This document shows positions 9,399 to 18,050 of a DNA stretch of 64,000 nt, one piece after another. The position numbers and the translations under genes are program-made. The first letter of the stretch is position 1. Each line of letters begins with the position of its first letter. The notes under the pieces were generated by a model. It was not told the DNA's origin, did not search any database, and was given only the letters and a program-made list of their open reading frames with translations. Source of the DNA: Rhizobium etli CFN 42 (GTDB lineage: Bacteria > Pseudomonadota > Alphaproteobacteria > Rhizobiales > Rhizobiaceae); NCBI RefSeq assembly GCF_000092045.1, contig NC_007766.1, positions 186,001 to 250,000 of the forward strand, in the 5' to 3' direction.

Positions 9399-10064
9399 TC
9401 AGGTCCTCATGCCGTCGAGGCCGCGTGTCATCCGCCGCTCCAGCAGGCGCATTGCCGCCGAGATGGCGGAGGCCATGAGGAAATAGAGGATGAGGATCGC
9501 CGCAAAAGGCACCAGCGTATTGCCCGTCTGCGCCCGCACCACCTGCGCCTGGAAGGTCATGTCCGTCAGCGAGATCAACGACACGACGGCCGTGCCCTTC
9601 AAGAGCTCGATCGCGTTGTTGCAGAAGGTCGGCAGCATCAGCGGCAGCGCCTGCGGCAGGATGACGTGGCGCATGCGCTGGTAGCGCGACAGGTTGAGCG
9701 CGATGCAGGCTTCCGACTGTTCGCGCCCGACGGCCTTGACGGCGCCGCGCACCACCTCCGCGCCATAGGCACCGACATTCAGCCCGAGCGCCAGCACGCC
9801 GGCCTGCAGCGGCGTCAGCGTCAGGCCTGCGAAGGGCAGCACGAAATAAACCCAGAAGAGCTGGACGAAGATCGAGGTGCCGCGAAAGAATTCGATATAG
9901 GCGGTCGCCAGAGCCCGAACGGCAAAGAAGCGCGACAGGCGGCCGAGGCCGGCCAGGAAGGCCATGACGAGCGCCAGCGCCGATCCTATGACCGTCAGTT
10001 CGAGCGTCACCAGGGCGCCCTGAAGGATCAGTGTCAGATAGCCGGACCATACCGACATCGGCAA
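9399..10064 (-). CDS. ehuC: ectoine ABC transporter permease
   Basis: The 221-residue membrane protein is of the polar amino acid permease family, with about five hydrophobic helices and an EAA-type loop (EQSEACIALNLSRYQRMRHV). It forms the second channel subunit with EhuD. It lies directly downstream of ehuB, from which it is separated by a hairpin-bearing 70-bp gap, a common arrangement that lets the binding protein be made in excess. Confidence 0.88.
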   Translation of the reverse strand: MPMSVWSGYLTLILQGALVTLELTVIGSALALVMAFLAGLGRLSRFFAVRALATAYIEFFRGTSIFVQLFWVYFVLPFAGLTLTPLQAGVLALGLNVGAYGAEVVRGAVKAVGREQSEACIALNLSRYQRMRHVILPQALPLMLPTFCNNAIELLKGTAVVSLISLTDMTFQAQVVRAQTGNTLVPFAAILILYFLMASAISAAMRLLERRMTRGLDGMRT

Positions 10065-10092
10065 CTCACTTCTCTGGAGATCGTGCGGGCGG

Positions 10093-10120
10093 ACCGGCCA
10101 TGGCAGGGCGCATGGCCGGT
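10093..10120 (-). terminator. intercistronic stem-loop between ehuB and ehuC
   Basis: ACCGGCCATG (10093-10102) and CATGGCCGGT (10111-10120) form perfect 10-bp arms around an 8-nt loop, just after the ehuB stop. It probably stabilises the upstream binding-protein mRNA or partly terminates transcription. Confidence 0.55.
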
Positions 10121-10134
10121 GTGCTCACATCAGG

Positions 10135-10983
10135 TTACTTGGCTGCGGCGCAGAGCTTGTCGCGGCTCGTCGACATCGCCGCCTTGGCCGAGAAGCCGTA
10201 GGGCTCGATGATCTTGGCGAATTCGCCCGATTCCTTCAGCTTCTTCAGCTCGACGTCGAAGGCGTCGCGCAGCGCGACGTCCTGCTTGCGGAAGGCAGCA
10301 CCGTCGCAATAGACCGGTGCATTGACGACGGGGGCGACGGTTTCGAGGTTCGGATCGTTCGCTTTGGTCAACAAGTCGTGGATCGACAGAACTGGCAGCG
10401 AATAGACGTCGATGCGGCCGTCCTGCAGCATCTTGATGCCGCTCTGCCCATCCGGAACCACGATGACGCGGTCACGCGGCACGCCGGCTTCCAGCGCCAG
10501 CTTCTCTTCCGTGCCGCCGCCCGGCGCGCCGATCTTGGCGTTCGGATTGTCGGCGATATCCTTGTAGCTCGTCAGCTTCAGCGGGTTGCCCTTCTTGAGA
10601 GCAAAGGCTTCAGCGTCGCACAGGATCGGTTCGGAATAGGCAACGGCATTGCAACGTTCGGGCTTCATGAAGAGGCCCGCGGTAATTGCGTCGTGTCGGC
10701 CGGCCTGCAGGCCGGGGATCATCGCGCCGTATTCCGAGATCGAGGCGACCACTTCCTTGACGCCGAGCTTTTCGAAGATCACGCGAGCCACGTCGGGGGC
10801 AGCGCCCGAAACCTTGCCATCGGCGCCGACGGCGGTGAATGGCGGCTCGTTGGCGATGGCGATGCGGGCGAAACCCTGTTCCTTCAGCTGTTCGAGCTTG
10901 TCATCGGCGGCGGATACCGGAGCGGCCGCCGTAACCAGAAGCACCGACAGGCTGACGGCGCTCAAAAAATATCCTGCTTTCAT
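10135..10983 (-). CDS. ehuB: ectoine/hydroxyectoine-binding periplasmic protein
   Basis: The product is a periplasmic family-3 solute-binding protein. The N-terminus carries a signal peptide (MKAGYFLSAVSLSVLLV, cleavage near APVSAADD). The mature part shows the two-lobe pattern with a FAKIIEPYGF stretch near the C-terminus. EhuB of Sinorhizobium meliloti binds ectoine and hydroxyectoine with high affinity. I prefer the ATG at 10983, behind an AGGAG site, over the in-frame TTG at 10992. It follows ehuA by about 60 bp. Confidence 0.9.
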   Translation of the reverse strand: MKAGYFLSAVSLSVLLVTAAAPVSAADDKLEQLKEQGFARIAIANEPPFTAVGADGKVSGAAPDVARVIFEKLGVKEVVASISEYGAMIPGLQAGRHDAITAGLFMKPERCNAVAYSEPILCDAEAFALKKGNPLKLTSYKDIADNPNAKIGAPGGGTEEKLALEAGVPRDRVIVVPDGQSGIKMLQDGRIDVYSLPVLSIHDLLTKANDPNLETVAPVVNAPVYCDGAAFRKQDVALRDAFDVELKKLKESGEFAKIIEPYGFSAKAAMSTSRDKLCAAAK

Positions 10984-11042
10984 CGTTCCCAACTCCTGTG
11001 GCTTTCTCTTTGCGTTTTGTTGTTCGCGGGCAATGTCTGAGG

Positions 11043-11828
11043 TCAGACGCGGTGCCCTGCCGCGATGATTTTGCGCAGGAATGTCTGCGTCCTTTCCTGC
11101 GTCGGATTGCGGAAGATGTCGCCGGGCCTGCCTTCCTCGACGATCCTGCCGCGATCGAAAAACAGCACGCGGTCGGCAAAGTCGTGGGCAAAGCCCATTT
11201 CGTGGGTGACGAGAAGCATCGTCATATCGGTCTCGGAGGCGAGCTTCCGCATGACGTTCAGCACCTCCTCGACGAGTTCCGGGTCGAGTGCCGAGGTCAC
11301 CTCGTCGAACAGCATGATCTTCGGCGACAGGGCCAGCGCCCGGGCAATGGCGACACGCTGCTTCTGGCCGCCGGAAAGCTGCGCCGGGACGCTACTCGCC
11401 TTGTCGGCAAGGCCGACCATATCGAGAAGCTCCATCGCCCGCTTCTCGGCTTGCGGCCGCTTGATACCCTTGGTCAACATCGGCGCCAGCGTCACATTGT
11501 CGAGCACGCATTTATGCGGAAACAGGTTGAAGTGCTGGAAGACCATGCCGATCTTTTCGCGCATGCGATGCAGGTGGCGCTCATCGGCCGGCACAAGTCC
11601 GCCGCCGTTCGGCATGTGATAGAGCTGTTCGCCATCGACCTCGATATGGCCGCCGCTGATCGTCTCCAGCGTCATCAGGATGCGCAGGATCGTCGTCTTG
11701 CCGGAGCCGGACGGCCCGATCAGCGCCAGTTTCTCGCCCGGCATGACATTCATCGACAGGCCGTCGAGCACGGTCAGCGGGCCGTATTTCTTGACGATGT
11801 TGTCGATGCGGATGATGGGCGAAGGCAT
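11043..11828 (-). CDS. ehuA: ectoine ABC transporter ATP-binding protein
   Basis: The 261-residue ATPase is of the polar amino acid importer type. Walker A is GPSGSGKTT (about 38-46), the signature is LSGGQKQRVAIARAL, and Walker B is IMLFDEVTSALDPE. It drives import through EhuC/EhuD. It is the first gene of the ehu-eut operon, 122 bp downstream of enuR. That gap holds a pair of direct repeats likely to be an operator. Confidence 0.9.
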   Translation of the reverse strand: MPSPIIRIDNIVKKYGPLTVLDGLSMNVMPGEKLALIGPSGSGKTTILRILMTLETISGGHIEVDGEQLYHMPNGGGLVPADERHLHRMREKIGMVFQHFNLFPHKCVLDNVTLAPMLTKGIKRPQAEKRAMELLDMVGLADKASSVPAQLSGGQKQRVAIARALALSPKIMLFDEVTSALDPELVEEVLNVMRKLASETDMTMLLVTHEMGFAHDFADRVLFFDRGRIVEEGRPGDIFRNPTQERTQTFLRKIIAAGHRV

Positions 11829-11882
11829 TCATGTCTCTCCTTGTTGAGACAAGCAATGACCTAACGATGACGGTCCACGAAA

Positions 11883-11917
11883 ATCATGTCAATTCGTAAA
11901 ATAATATCATGACAATT
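11883..11917. promoter_or_regulatory. direct repeats in the ehuA promoter region, candidate EnuR operator
   Basis: ATCATGTCAATT (11883-11894) and ATCATGACAATT (11906-11917) are identical at 11 of 12 positions with a 23-bp period, about two helical turns. They sit about 55 bp upstream of ehuA. A related ATCATGACAAATT occurs in reverse orientation at 13327-13339 over the enuR start. Confidence 0.45.
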
Positions 11918-11950
11918 ATTCTGCACCTGCCGGCAAATGAGGCGCCCGCC

Positions 11951-13336
11951 TCAAATCGCGAGCAGCAGCTCTTCCGGATTTCCCTGCGCCAGTGAGGCAA
12001 CGATCCCGAGTCCGGTTCGCAGCTCGCCTTCCGTCGTCGAGCCGAGCGAGATGCGCACCGCCGGCGTCCAGCCGTGATCGGCGGTGTGGAAGGATTTGCC
12101 CGGCGCGATCGCCACGCCGCGCAGCCTTGCCTGTGACACGAAACCATCCTCCGTATGGCTGCCGGACAGCGGCAGCCATACATGTAGGCTTTGCGGGTGC
12201 GTTCGATAGGACAGGCCGGCCAGCATCTCCGCCGCGATCGCATGGCGCCCAACAAGAGCGCGGCGCTGCCAGTTGACCAGTTCCATCGCCGTGCCGTCGC
12301 TGACCCAGCGCGTGGCGATTTCGGCCATAGCCGGCGTCGCCATCCAACTGGAGACGAGATGGCGGTTGGCAACGGCGGCGACATAGCGGTCGGGCGCCAC
12401 GAGATAACCGATCCTGAGGCCGGGAACGGTGATCTTCGTGAAGCTCGTGACATAGAGCGTCCGCTCCGGCGCGAAGGCGGCCATTGGCGGCGCGCGGTCC
12501 TCGACCATCGGCCCGAGAATGTCGTTTTCGATGATCGCTATGTCGTGCTTGGCGGCGACTGTGGCGAGCGCCTGCCGGCGCTCTGCGCTCATCAGCGCCG
12601 CCATCGGATTGATCACCGACGGCTGCAGGAAAATCGCCCGGATCGGCCCCGTCCGACAGGCCTCGTCCAGCGCTTCGGGGATCATCCCCTCCTCGTCGAT
12701 CGCCAGCCCCTCGAGATGCAGGCCGAGATAGGTGGACAGCGGCACCAGCGTATGATGGCTGATCGCCTCGGTGGCAATGGTCGAACCGGGCGGGGCGACA
12801 CTCATTAGCGCCACCGTCATGCCCGAGGTCGCGCCATTCGTCAGGCTGACGTTCAACGGCGATACGTCGATCCCGCAGCGCGCCAACCATTCCGTGGCAA
12901 CAACGCGATGGCGAGGAAAGACCATGTTCGGCCGGAAAGACAGGGCCGAGCTGGACGGCAGATTCTCGGAGAGCCAGCCAAAGGCCTGGCGCAGCCTTTC
13001 CAGATGGATCTGCTCGCACACCGGTTTCAGGATCGAAAGATCGATCACCTCCCCCAGTCGTTCCGGCAGATAAGGCGGCTCCGGCTCGCGCGGCCGCGTC
13101 TGCACGAAGCTGCCGCGTCCGATCTCACCCGATATCAGCCCCCGGCGGCTCAGTTCGTCATAGGCGCGGCTGACCGTCTGCACGGAAAGATGCAGATCAT
13201 CCGCCAGCTTGCGATGCGGCGGCAACTGCGTGCCGTCGGAGAGCTTGCCGTCGGTGATCGCATTGGCGATCTGCTCGGCCAGCGAGAGATAGGCAGGCCG
13301 ACGGAGTTGCGAGGGATCAGGGCGCCAATTTGTCAT
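11951..13336 (-). CDS. enuR: MocR/GntR-type regulator of ectoine catabolism
   Basis: The 461-residue product has an N-terminal winged-helix GntR DNA-binding domain (about 15-80, with LADDLHLSVQTVSRAYDELS) fused to a fold-type I aminotransferase-like domain. The PLP-binding Lys is in SFTKITVPGLRIGY, near residue 301. In EnuR this internal aldimine is attacked by ectoine breakdown intermediates such as diaminobutyrate derivatives, relieving repression. I chose the ATG at 13336 because the longer frame (to 13378) adds residues unlike the family. It lies immediately upstream of ehuA and is divergent from doeX. Confidence 0.88.
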   Translation of the reverse strand: MTNWRPDPSQLRRPAYLSLAEQIANAITDGKLSDGTQLPPHRKLADDLHLSVQTVSRAYDELSRRGLISGEIGRGSFVQTRPREPEPPYLPERLGEVIDLSILKPVCEQIHLERLRQAFGWLSENLPSSSALSFRPNMVFPRHRVVATEWLARCGIDVSPLNVSLTNGATSGMTVALMSVAPPGSTIATEAISHHTLVPLSTYLGLHLEGLAIDEEGMIPEALDEACRTGPIRAIFLQPSVINPMAALMSAERRQALATVAAKHDIAIIENDILGPMVEDRAPPMAAFAPERTLYVTSFTKITVPGLRIGYLVAPDRYVAAVANRHLVSSWMATPAMAEIATRWVSDGTAMELVNWQRRALVGRHAIAAEMLAGLSYRTHPQSLHVWLPLSGSHTEDGFVSQARLRGVAIAPGKSFHTADHGWTPAVRISLGSTTEGELRTGLGIVASLAQGNPEELLLAI

Positions 13337-13419
13337 GATTTCAACACTGCTGAAAATCAGTTCAATTGACAATGCCAAAATGCGCTTCCATTGTCTTTTC
13401 GCCTCGTTTGAAATGATTT

Positions 13420-13433
13420 CTTTCTAAAGAAAG
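13420..13433. promoter_or_regulatory. short inverted repeat before first doeX copy
   Basis: CTTTCT and AGAAAG arms (2-nt spacer) lie immediately upstream of the start codon at 13438, in the 101-bp enuR-doeX divergent region. They may overlap the ribosome site or be an autoregulatory site. The second doeX copy lacks this flank. Confidence 0.25.
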
Positions 13434-13437
13434 CTCC

Positions 13438-13935
13438 ATGAAGCTCGACGCCATCGACCTGCGCATCCTCGACGCCGTCCAGCACGACGGCCGCATCACC
13501 AAGCTGGCGCTGGCCGAAAAGGCCGGGCTGTCGCCGACGCCGTGCTGGATGCGGCTGCGCAAACTCGAAAAGGCAGGGATCATTACCGGCTACCACGCCC
13601 GGATCGCCCCGCGGCGCATTGCGCCGGTGGCCAGCGTGATGATGGAAGTAACGCTCGCCAATCATCGCCAGGCCGATTTCGAGCGCTTCGAGCGTGCCGT
13701 TGCCGCAACCCCCGAGATCGTCGCCTGCTGGTCGGTCGGCGGCGGCGTCGACTATATCCTGAAAATCATAGCGGCCGATATCGACGCCTATCAGCGGCTG
13801 GTCGACAGTCTTCTCGACCGCGAACTCGGCATCGACCGCTATTTCACCTACATCGTCACCAAGACGGTGAAGGAGGAAACGGTGCTTCCTGTCTCTTCCT
13901 TCGCCGCATCCGGCGAGGACCAGAGCGCGTCGTAG
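13438..13935 (+). CDS. doeX: Lrp/AsnC-family regulator, first copy
   Basis: The 165-residue product has an N-terminal helix-turn-helix (about residues 4-55: LDAIDLRILDAVQ then LALAEKAGLSPTPCWMRLRK) and a C-terminal RAM ligand-sensing domain (VMMEVTLANHRQADFERFER and following). AsnC/Lrp proteins of this type (DoeX) are part of ectoine degradation loci and respond to pathway amino acids. It is divergent from enuR. It differs from the copy at 24637 at only four residues (H16R, I48V, I110M, S123G). Here it is cut off from doeC by an 11-kb block. Confidence 0.85.
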   Translation: MKLDAIDLRILDAVQHDGRITKLALAEKAGLSPTPCWMRLRKLEKAGIITGYHARIAPRRIAPVASVMMEVTLANHRQADFERFERAVAATPEIVACWSVGGGVDYILKIIAADIDAYQRLVDSLLDRELGIDRYFTYIVTKTVKEETVLPVSSFAASGEDQSAS

Positions 13936-13946
13936 ACAATCTCTCT
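13438..13946 (+). repeat. 509-bp direct repeat, left copy (doeX)
   Basis: The segment from the doeX start codon to 11 bp past its stop is about 97% identical to 24637-25145 (about 15 mismatches by eye, most in the first 180 bp). Both copies have the same orientation. Confidence 0.92.
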
Positions 13947-14105
13947 GCCAGTCAGGGTGGAAACGGCAAGCGTGCCCGTCGCCAAGCCACATCGTGACGA
14001 GATCCTAATCGGCCGACGCCGCGTGAGGCGTAATCTGCAGCAAGGAGCGCGGCACGGGATGATCGCTCAAAAGTCTCGGACAGGCCGCGCTGCCGCCGTA
14101 TGTTG

Positions 14106-14849
14106 CTAGTGCTTAAGGATTTGACTGAGGAACAGCTTGGTGCGCTCATGCTGCGGATTGTCGAAGAATTCTTCTGGCGCGCCCTGCTCGACGATCTGAC
14201 CTGTGTTCATGAAGATCACGCGGTCGGCAACGGCGCGGGCAAAGCCCATTTCGTGGGTGACGCAAACCATGGTCATGCCGTCCTTGGCAAGGCCGGTCAT
14301 GGTTTCGAGCACCTCCGATACCATTTCCGGATCCAGCGCCGAGGTCGGCTCGTCGAACAGCATGACCGCCGGCTGCATGCAGAGTGACCTGGCAATCGCC
14401 ACCCGCTGCTGCTGGCCACCCGATAGCTGGATCGGATATTTGTTGGCCTGTTCGGGGATACGCACGCGCTCCAGAAATTTCAGCGCCGTCTTCTTCGCCT
14501 CGGCCGCCGGCACCCCCTTGATCCACATCGGCCCGACCATGCAGTTCATCAGCACCGTCATATGCGGGAAGAGATTGAAGTGCTGGAACACCATGCCAAC
14601 GTTCTTCCGGACTTCGCCGATCTTGCGCATCTTATCGTGCAGGGTGATGCCGTTGACGGTGATCTCCCCTTCCTGATGGGCTTCGAGCCGGTTGAAGCAG
14701 CGGATCAGCGTTGACTTGCCGGATCCCGAAGGACCGCAGACGACGATCCGCTCGCCCTTGCTGACCGTGAGATTGATATCCTTCAGCACCTGAAAGGCGC
14801 CGTACCACTTCGAAACATTTTTCGCTTCAATGATCTTGTCACCGTTCAT
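14106..14849 (-). CDS. amino-acid-type ABC transporter ATP-binding protein
   Basis: The 247-residue ATPase is of the GlnQ/HisP class. Walker A is GPSGSGKST (about 39-47), the signature [15 protein letters not shown], and Walker [15 protein letters not shown]. It powers the single permease encoded upstream, whose end it overlaps by 4 bp. It is the last gene of the operon that starts near 21.7 kb. The true substrate is unknown; the neighbouring monooxygenase set suggests a nitrogen-containing compound that resembles an amino acid. Confidence 0.85.
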   Translation of the reverse strand: MNGDKIIEAKNVSKWYGAFQVLKDINLTVSKGERIVVCGPSGSGKSTLIRCFNRLEAHQEGEITVNGITLHDKMRKIGEVRKNVGMVFQHFNLFPHMTVLMNCMVGPMWIKGVPAAEAKKTALKFLERVRIPEQANKYPIQLSGGQQQRVAIARSLCMQPAVMLFDEPTSALDPEMVSEVLETMTGLAKDGMTMVCVTHEMGFARAVADRVIFMNTGQIVEQGAPEEFFDNPQHERTKLFLSQILKH

Positions 14850-15820
14850 CGGACTTTGCTCCTGGCATAATGACGTTCGATGCGTGCTTGGATAAGTTCA
14901 AGGCCGATCGACATGATCCAGTAGAGCATGGCAGCGGAAATCAGCATCTCCATGTGCTGGAAGGTCTTCTGGCCCAGCGTGCGGGCCAGGAACATCAGTT
15001 CCCAGACGCCTATGACGGAGACCAGCGAGCTGTCCTTCAGCATGGAGATGAACTGGTTGCCGGTCGGCGGAATGATGACGGGCAGCGCCTGCGGCAGGAT
15101 GATCTTGCGCATGGTGATGCCGAAGCCGAAGCCGATCGAGCGCGAAGCTTCCCACTGGCCGCGGTCGATGCTCTGGATGCCCGAGCGGAAGATCTCCGTC
15201 ATATAGGCGCCGTAGCAGAGCGACAGGGCGAGGATACCGGCCGGCACCGCATCGATGACGAAGCCGAGCTGCGGCAGGCCGAGATAGATCAGGTAGACCT
15301 GCATGAGGAGCGGCAGACCGCGGAAGAACGACGTGTAGAAGCTGGCGATCGCATAGGCGAAGCCATTGGTCGACAGCTTGGCGACGGCGCCGAGAATGGC
15401 AATCGCCGAGGCGATGACGATCGAAACGGCGGACACATAGATCGTCGTCATCAGGCCCTGGCTAATCATAAAGGGCAGCTTTTCGACGATGAACGGCAGG
15501 CTCAGATGAAATGTCGCGAAGAAGGCGAGGAACAGAAGCAGCAGTTCCAGCCAGACGACGGCGATCTGCACCCTGAGCGGCGCAAAGCCGATCAGCACGA
15601 CATTGAGCACGAACATGACGGCGATGACGAAGGCGATCGCGAAACGTCCATACATGCCGCTGGCAGAGGGATCGCCGATCACGGGGCGCATCAATTCGCC
15701 CATCGCCGTGCCGGTCAGGTTGAACATCATGAAGAAAACCAGCACGACCGCAAACATCGTCGCGATGAACCACGGCTTATGGACGAGCACTTCAGACTCG
15801 ACGGTATCGGGATAAAGCAT
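14846..15820 (-). CDS. amino-acid-type ABC transporter permease, extended N-terminus
   Basis: This 324-residue permease of the HisM/GltK family is about 100 residues longer than EhuC/EhuD. The extra N-terminal part has additional hydrophobic segments ([17 protein letters not shown], then [17 protein letters not shown]). The standard core follows, with an EAA loop ([20 protein letters not shown]). Only one permease gene is present in this operon, so it may work as a homodimer. It follows the binding-protein gene by 61 bp, with two hairpins in the gap. Confidence 0.85.
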   Translation of the reverse strand: MLYPDTVESEVLVHKPWFIATMFAVVLVFFMMFNLTGTAMGELMRPVIGDPSASGMYGRFAIAFVIAVMFVLNVVLIGFAPLRVQIAVVWLELLLLFLAFFATFHLSLPFIVEKLPFMISQGLMTTIYVSAVSIVIASAIAILGAVAKLSTNGFAYAIASFYTSFFRGLPLLMQVYLIYLGLPQLGFVIDAVPAGILALSLCYGAYMTEIFRSGIQSIDRGQWEASRSIGFGFGITMRKIILPQALPVIIPPTGNQFISMLKDSSLVSVIGVWELMFLARTLGQKTFQHMEMLISAAMLYWIMSIGLELIQARIERHYARSKVR

Positions 15821-15844
15821 CTCTTGTCCCTTGCGGCAAATCGA

Positions 15845-15879
15845 CGGTCCGGTTGCTCGGACCGCCCGCTTCTGGCGGT
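15845..15879 (-). terminator. tandem intercistronic hairpins after the binding-protein gene
   Basis: CGGTCCG/CGGACCG (15845-15851, 15858-15864) and ACCGCC/GGCGGT (15861-15866, 15874-15879) form two overlapping, mutually exclusive stems directly after the binding-protein stop. Confidence 0.45.
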
Positions 15880-15881
15880 GG

Positions 15882-16715
15882 TTACTTTACGACCGTATAA
15901 TCTACGCCATACCACTTCACGGAAAGCTTGCTCAGCGTGCCATCCGCCTGCATGGCCTTCACGGCTTCGGCGATCTTGTCGTTGAATTCCTTGTCGCCAT
16001 GCTCGATGGCAACGGCAAGCGGCTCGTAGAAGACGGGGTCGCCGATCTGCTTGATCGGGTAACCGGCCTTGACGGCGTCGAGAATGCTCGGCAGCGACGA
16101 GACGACGGCATCGAGACGGGTGCCGTCGCCGAGACGCAGATCATCGAAGGCGGTGGACGAGTTGGCGTAGGACTTCACTTCCTTCGGCTTGAACTCGTAC
16201 TTGAAGGCAGGCGCGCCGGCGGCATCAAGCGTCAAGTCGCCTTTCGCATAGGCTTCGAACGTGGAGGTGGCCGTGGTCCCGACGACCTTGCCGTCAAGAT
16301 CGGAGAGCTTCGTCGCCTTGCTGTCCTTGTGCGCGGCGACAGCAGCCGGCGTGTAATAATAAACGGCCGGGAAGTCAAAGATCTCGGCACGCTTTTTGGT
16401 CGGCGTCATCGAACCGACATGCATGTCCCAGCGGCCCGCCCAATTGCCGGCTGTGATGATGTCCCAGCCGGGCGTTACGAATTCGACCTTCACACCGAGA
16501 CGCCTGCCGATATCCTTGGCAACGTCGATGTCGAAACCGTCAAGTTCGTTCTTGTCGTTCATGAAGGATTGCGGCGCCCAGTTGGCGTCGGTCGCAACCT
16601 TCAGGTCCTTGTCCGCCATCACGCGGTCGAGCACGGCGCCGGCATTGGCCGGAACGGCAGCCAGCACAATAGCGAGCGACGCGGCGGCTGCAGTCATCTT
16701 GGTCAATCTGTTCAT
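15882..16715 (-). CDS. periplasmic amino-acid-type solute-binding protein
   Basis: The 277-residue family-3 binding protein has a signal peptide (MNRLTKMTAAAASLAIVLA, cleavage near PANAGAV). The mature N-terminus reads LKVATDANWAPQSFMNDKNE, and the DGFDIDVAKDIGRRLG motif typical of amino acid binders follows. It delivers substrate to the permease encoded just downstream. Substrate identity cannot be read from the sequence. Placement between the catabolic enzymes and the permease indicates that it feeds the monooxygenase pathway. Confidence 0.87.
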   Translation of the reverse strand: MNRLTKMTAAAASLAIVLAAVPANAGAVLDRVMADKDLKVATDANWAPQSFMNDKNELDGFDIDVAKDIGRRLGVKVEFVTPGWDIITAGNWAGRWDMHVGSMTPTKKRAEIFDFPAVYYYTPAAVAAHKDSKATKLSDLDGKVVGTTATSTFEAYAKGDLTLDAAGAPAFKYEFKPKEVKSYANSSTAFDDLRLGDGTRLDAVVSSLPSILDAVKAGYPIKQIGDPVFYEPLAVAIEHGDKEFNDKIAEAVKAMQADGTLSKLSVKWYGVDYTVVK

Positions 16716-16857
16716 GCGATGGTTCCCTTTATTGTCATTCTTGGTTTTGGTCCGGGCTCATTCCCGTACCGTCATGCAATCTTGCAGTCGAAGAGACTTT
16801 TCGTCTTCCGGCGATCGGAAGCAGCGGCAGACCGCTCGTTCCTTCAAACCGGGGAAG

Positions 16858-17247
16858 TCAGAACTCTCCTTTCTGGCGCATCTCGTCGCGAATGGAGCGG
16901 GCAACCCGGAAGGCTTCTACGCCGGCGGGAATGCCGCAATAGACTGCGATTTGCACGAGAGCGGCCCGCAATTCGTCGTCCGTCAGCCCGTTGCGAATGG
17001 CGCCGCGAAAGTGGATGCCGAATTCATGCATGCGGTTGAGCGCCGCCAGCATGCCGAGATTGAGAAGGCTACGCTGCTTGAGATCGAGCCCTTCGTCGGT
17101 CCAGGCCGCACCCCAGCAATATTCGTTGAGAACGTCCTGGAAAGGTGCCGAGAAACCGTCGGCACCGCTGATGGCGCGATCGACATAGTCGTCGCCCAGA
17201 ACCTTGCGCCTAACGGCCTCGCCGCTCTTTCTGAGCGCCTCATCCAT
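16858..17247 (-). CDS. carboxymuconolactone decarboxylase-like protein
   Basis: The 129-residue product matches the small all-helical PcaC/CMD family, with the conserved segment LNRMHEFGIHFRGAIRNGLT followed by ELRAALVQIAVYCGIPAGVE. The redox CxxC of AhpD-type members is absent; only isolated cysteines occur (NEYCWG, VYCGIP). A decarboxylase or isomerase-like role on a ring-cleavage product is therefore more likely than peroxidase activity. It overlaps the upstream hydrolase gene by 8 bp. The true reaction is unknown. Confidence 0.78.
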   Translation of the reverse strand: MDEALRKSGEAVRRKVLGDDYVDRAISGADGFSAPFQDVLNEYCWGAAWTDEGLDLKQRSLLNLGMLAALNRMHEFGIHFRGAIRNGLTDDELRAALVQIAVYCGIPAGVEAFRVARSIRDEMRQKGEF

Positions 17248-18049
17248 GGTTCGTCTCCTCGCGAGTCAGGAAGCCGTGGATCAAATTCGCAACCGTTTCC
17301 GGCGCCTCGATCAGGATGGAGTGGCGCAATCCGGGCAGGATGCTGAGCGTCGAGCCCGGGATGCGCTCGTGCATGTAGCGGGCCATGCGTGGATTGGATC
17401 CGGCATCCTCCTCGCCCGTTGCAATCAGCGTGGGGCAGCGGATCTGGTCGAGGAAGCCGCCGAAATCCGTCTCCGCCAGCACCCGGTAGGCGGCGGCGTA
17501 ACAGTCCGGATCATTCTCCGCATCGCGCTCACGAAGCCGCGCGATCACCGCGGGGTTGTTCTCCTGAAATTCTTCGGTCAGCCAGCGCGACAGCGAGGCG
17601 TTGTGGTGATCGGCGGGCGTACCGGCCCGCAGCGCCGCGAGGCGCTCCAGAACCCGCGTGCGCTCATCCGGCGTGCGGCCGGCCACCGTGGAGAGCAGCA
17701 CCAGCTTGCGCAGCCGGTCGAGGTGGGTCAGCGCCAGGCGCTGGGCGATCAGCCCGCCGAGCGAGAAGCCGGCGAGATTGAAGGTCGAGAAGCCTGCCTT
17801 GTCGGCGAGCGCCAGAGCCTCGTTGACGAAATCGTCGATCTCGTAGCGGCCCTTCACCCGGCTCGATTGGCCGTGGCCACGGAGGTCGAAGGTCAGGATC
17901 GTGAAGCTGTCCTTCAGGCGCTCGACCACACCCGACCAAGCCTCCAGATAGGAGCCGACGCCGTGAATGCAGACCAGAGGCTCGCCGCTACCGTCGATCC
18001 GGTAGTTGAGCGTCACGTCTCCGACGGTATAGCGCTGTGCCTCTGCCAT
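17240..18049 (-). CDS. alpha/beta hydrolase, enol-lactonase/RutD-like
   Basis: The 269-residue alpha/beta-fold hydrolase shows the oxyanion HGVGSYLEAW motif, the nucleophile elbow GFSLGG (Ser near residue 95) and a C-terminal catalytic His in GLRHSIL. The closest named relatives in style are 3-oxoadipate enol-lactonase (PcaD) and RutD. With the luciferase-like monooxygenase next to it, an amide or lactone hydrolysis after ring cleavage is a reasonable inference. Its stop and the monooxygenase gene are 1 bp apart, indicating tight coupling. Confidence 0.8.
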   Translation of the reverse strand: MAEAQRYTVGDVTLNYRIDGSGEPLVCIHGVGSYLEAWSGVVERLKDSFTILTFDLRGHGQSSRVKGRYEIDDFVNEALALADKAGFSTFNLAGFSLGGLIAQRLALTHLDRLRKLVLLSTVAGRTPDERTRVLERLAALRAGTPADHHNASLSRWLTEEFQENNPAVIARLRERDAENDPDCYAAAYRVLAETDFGGFLDQIRCPTLIATGEEDAGSNPRMARYMHERIPGSTLSILPGLRHSILIEAPETVANLIHGFLTREETNHG

Positions 18050-18050
18050 G

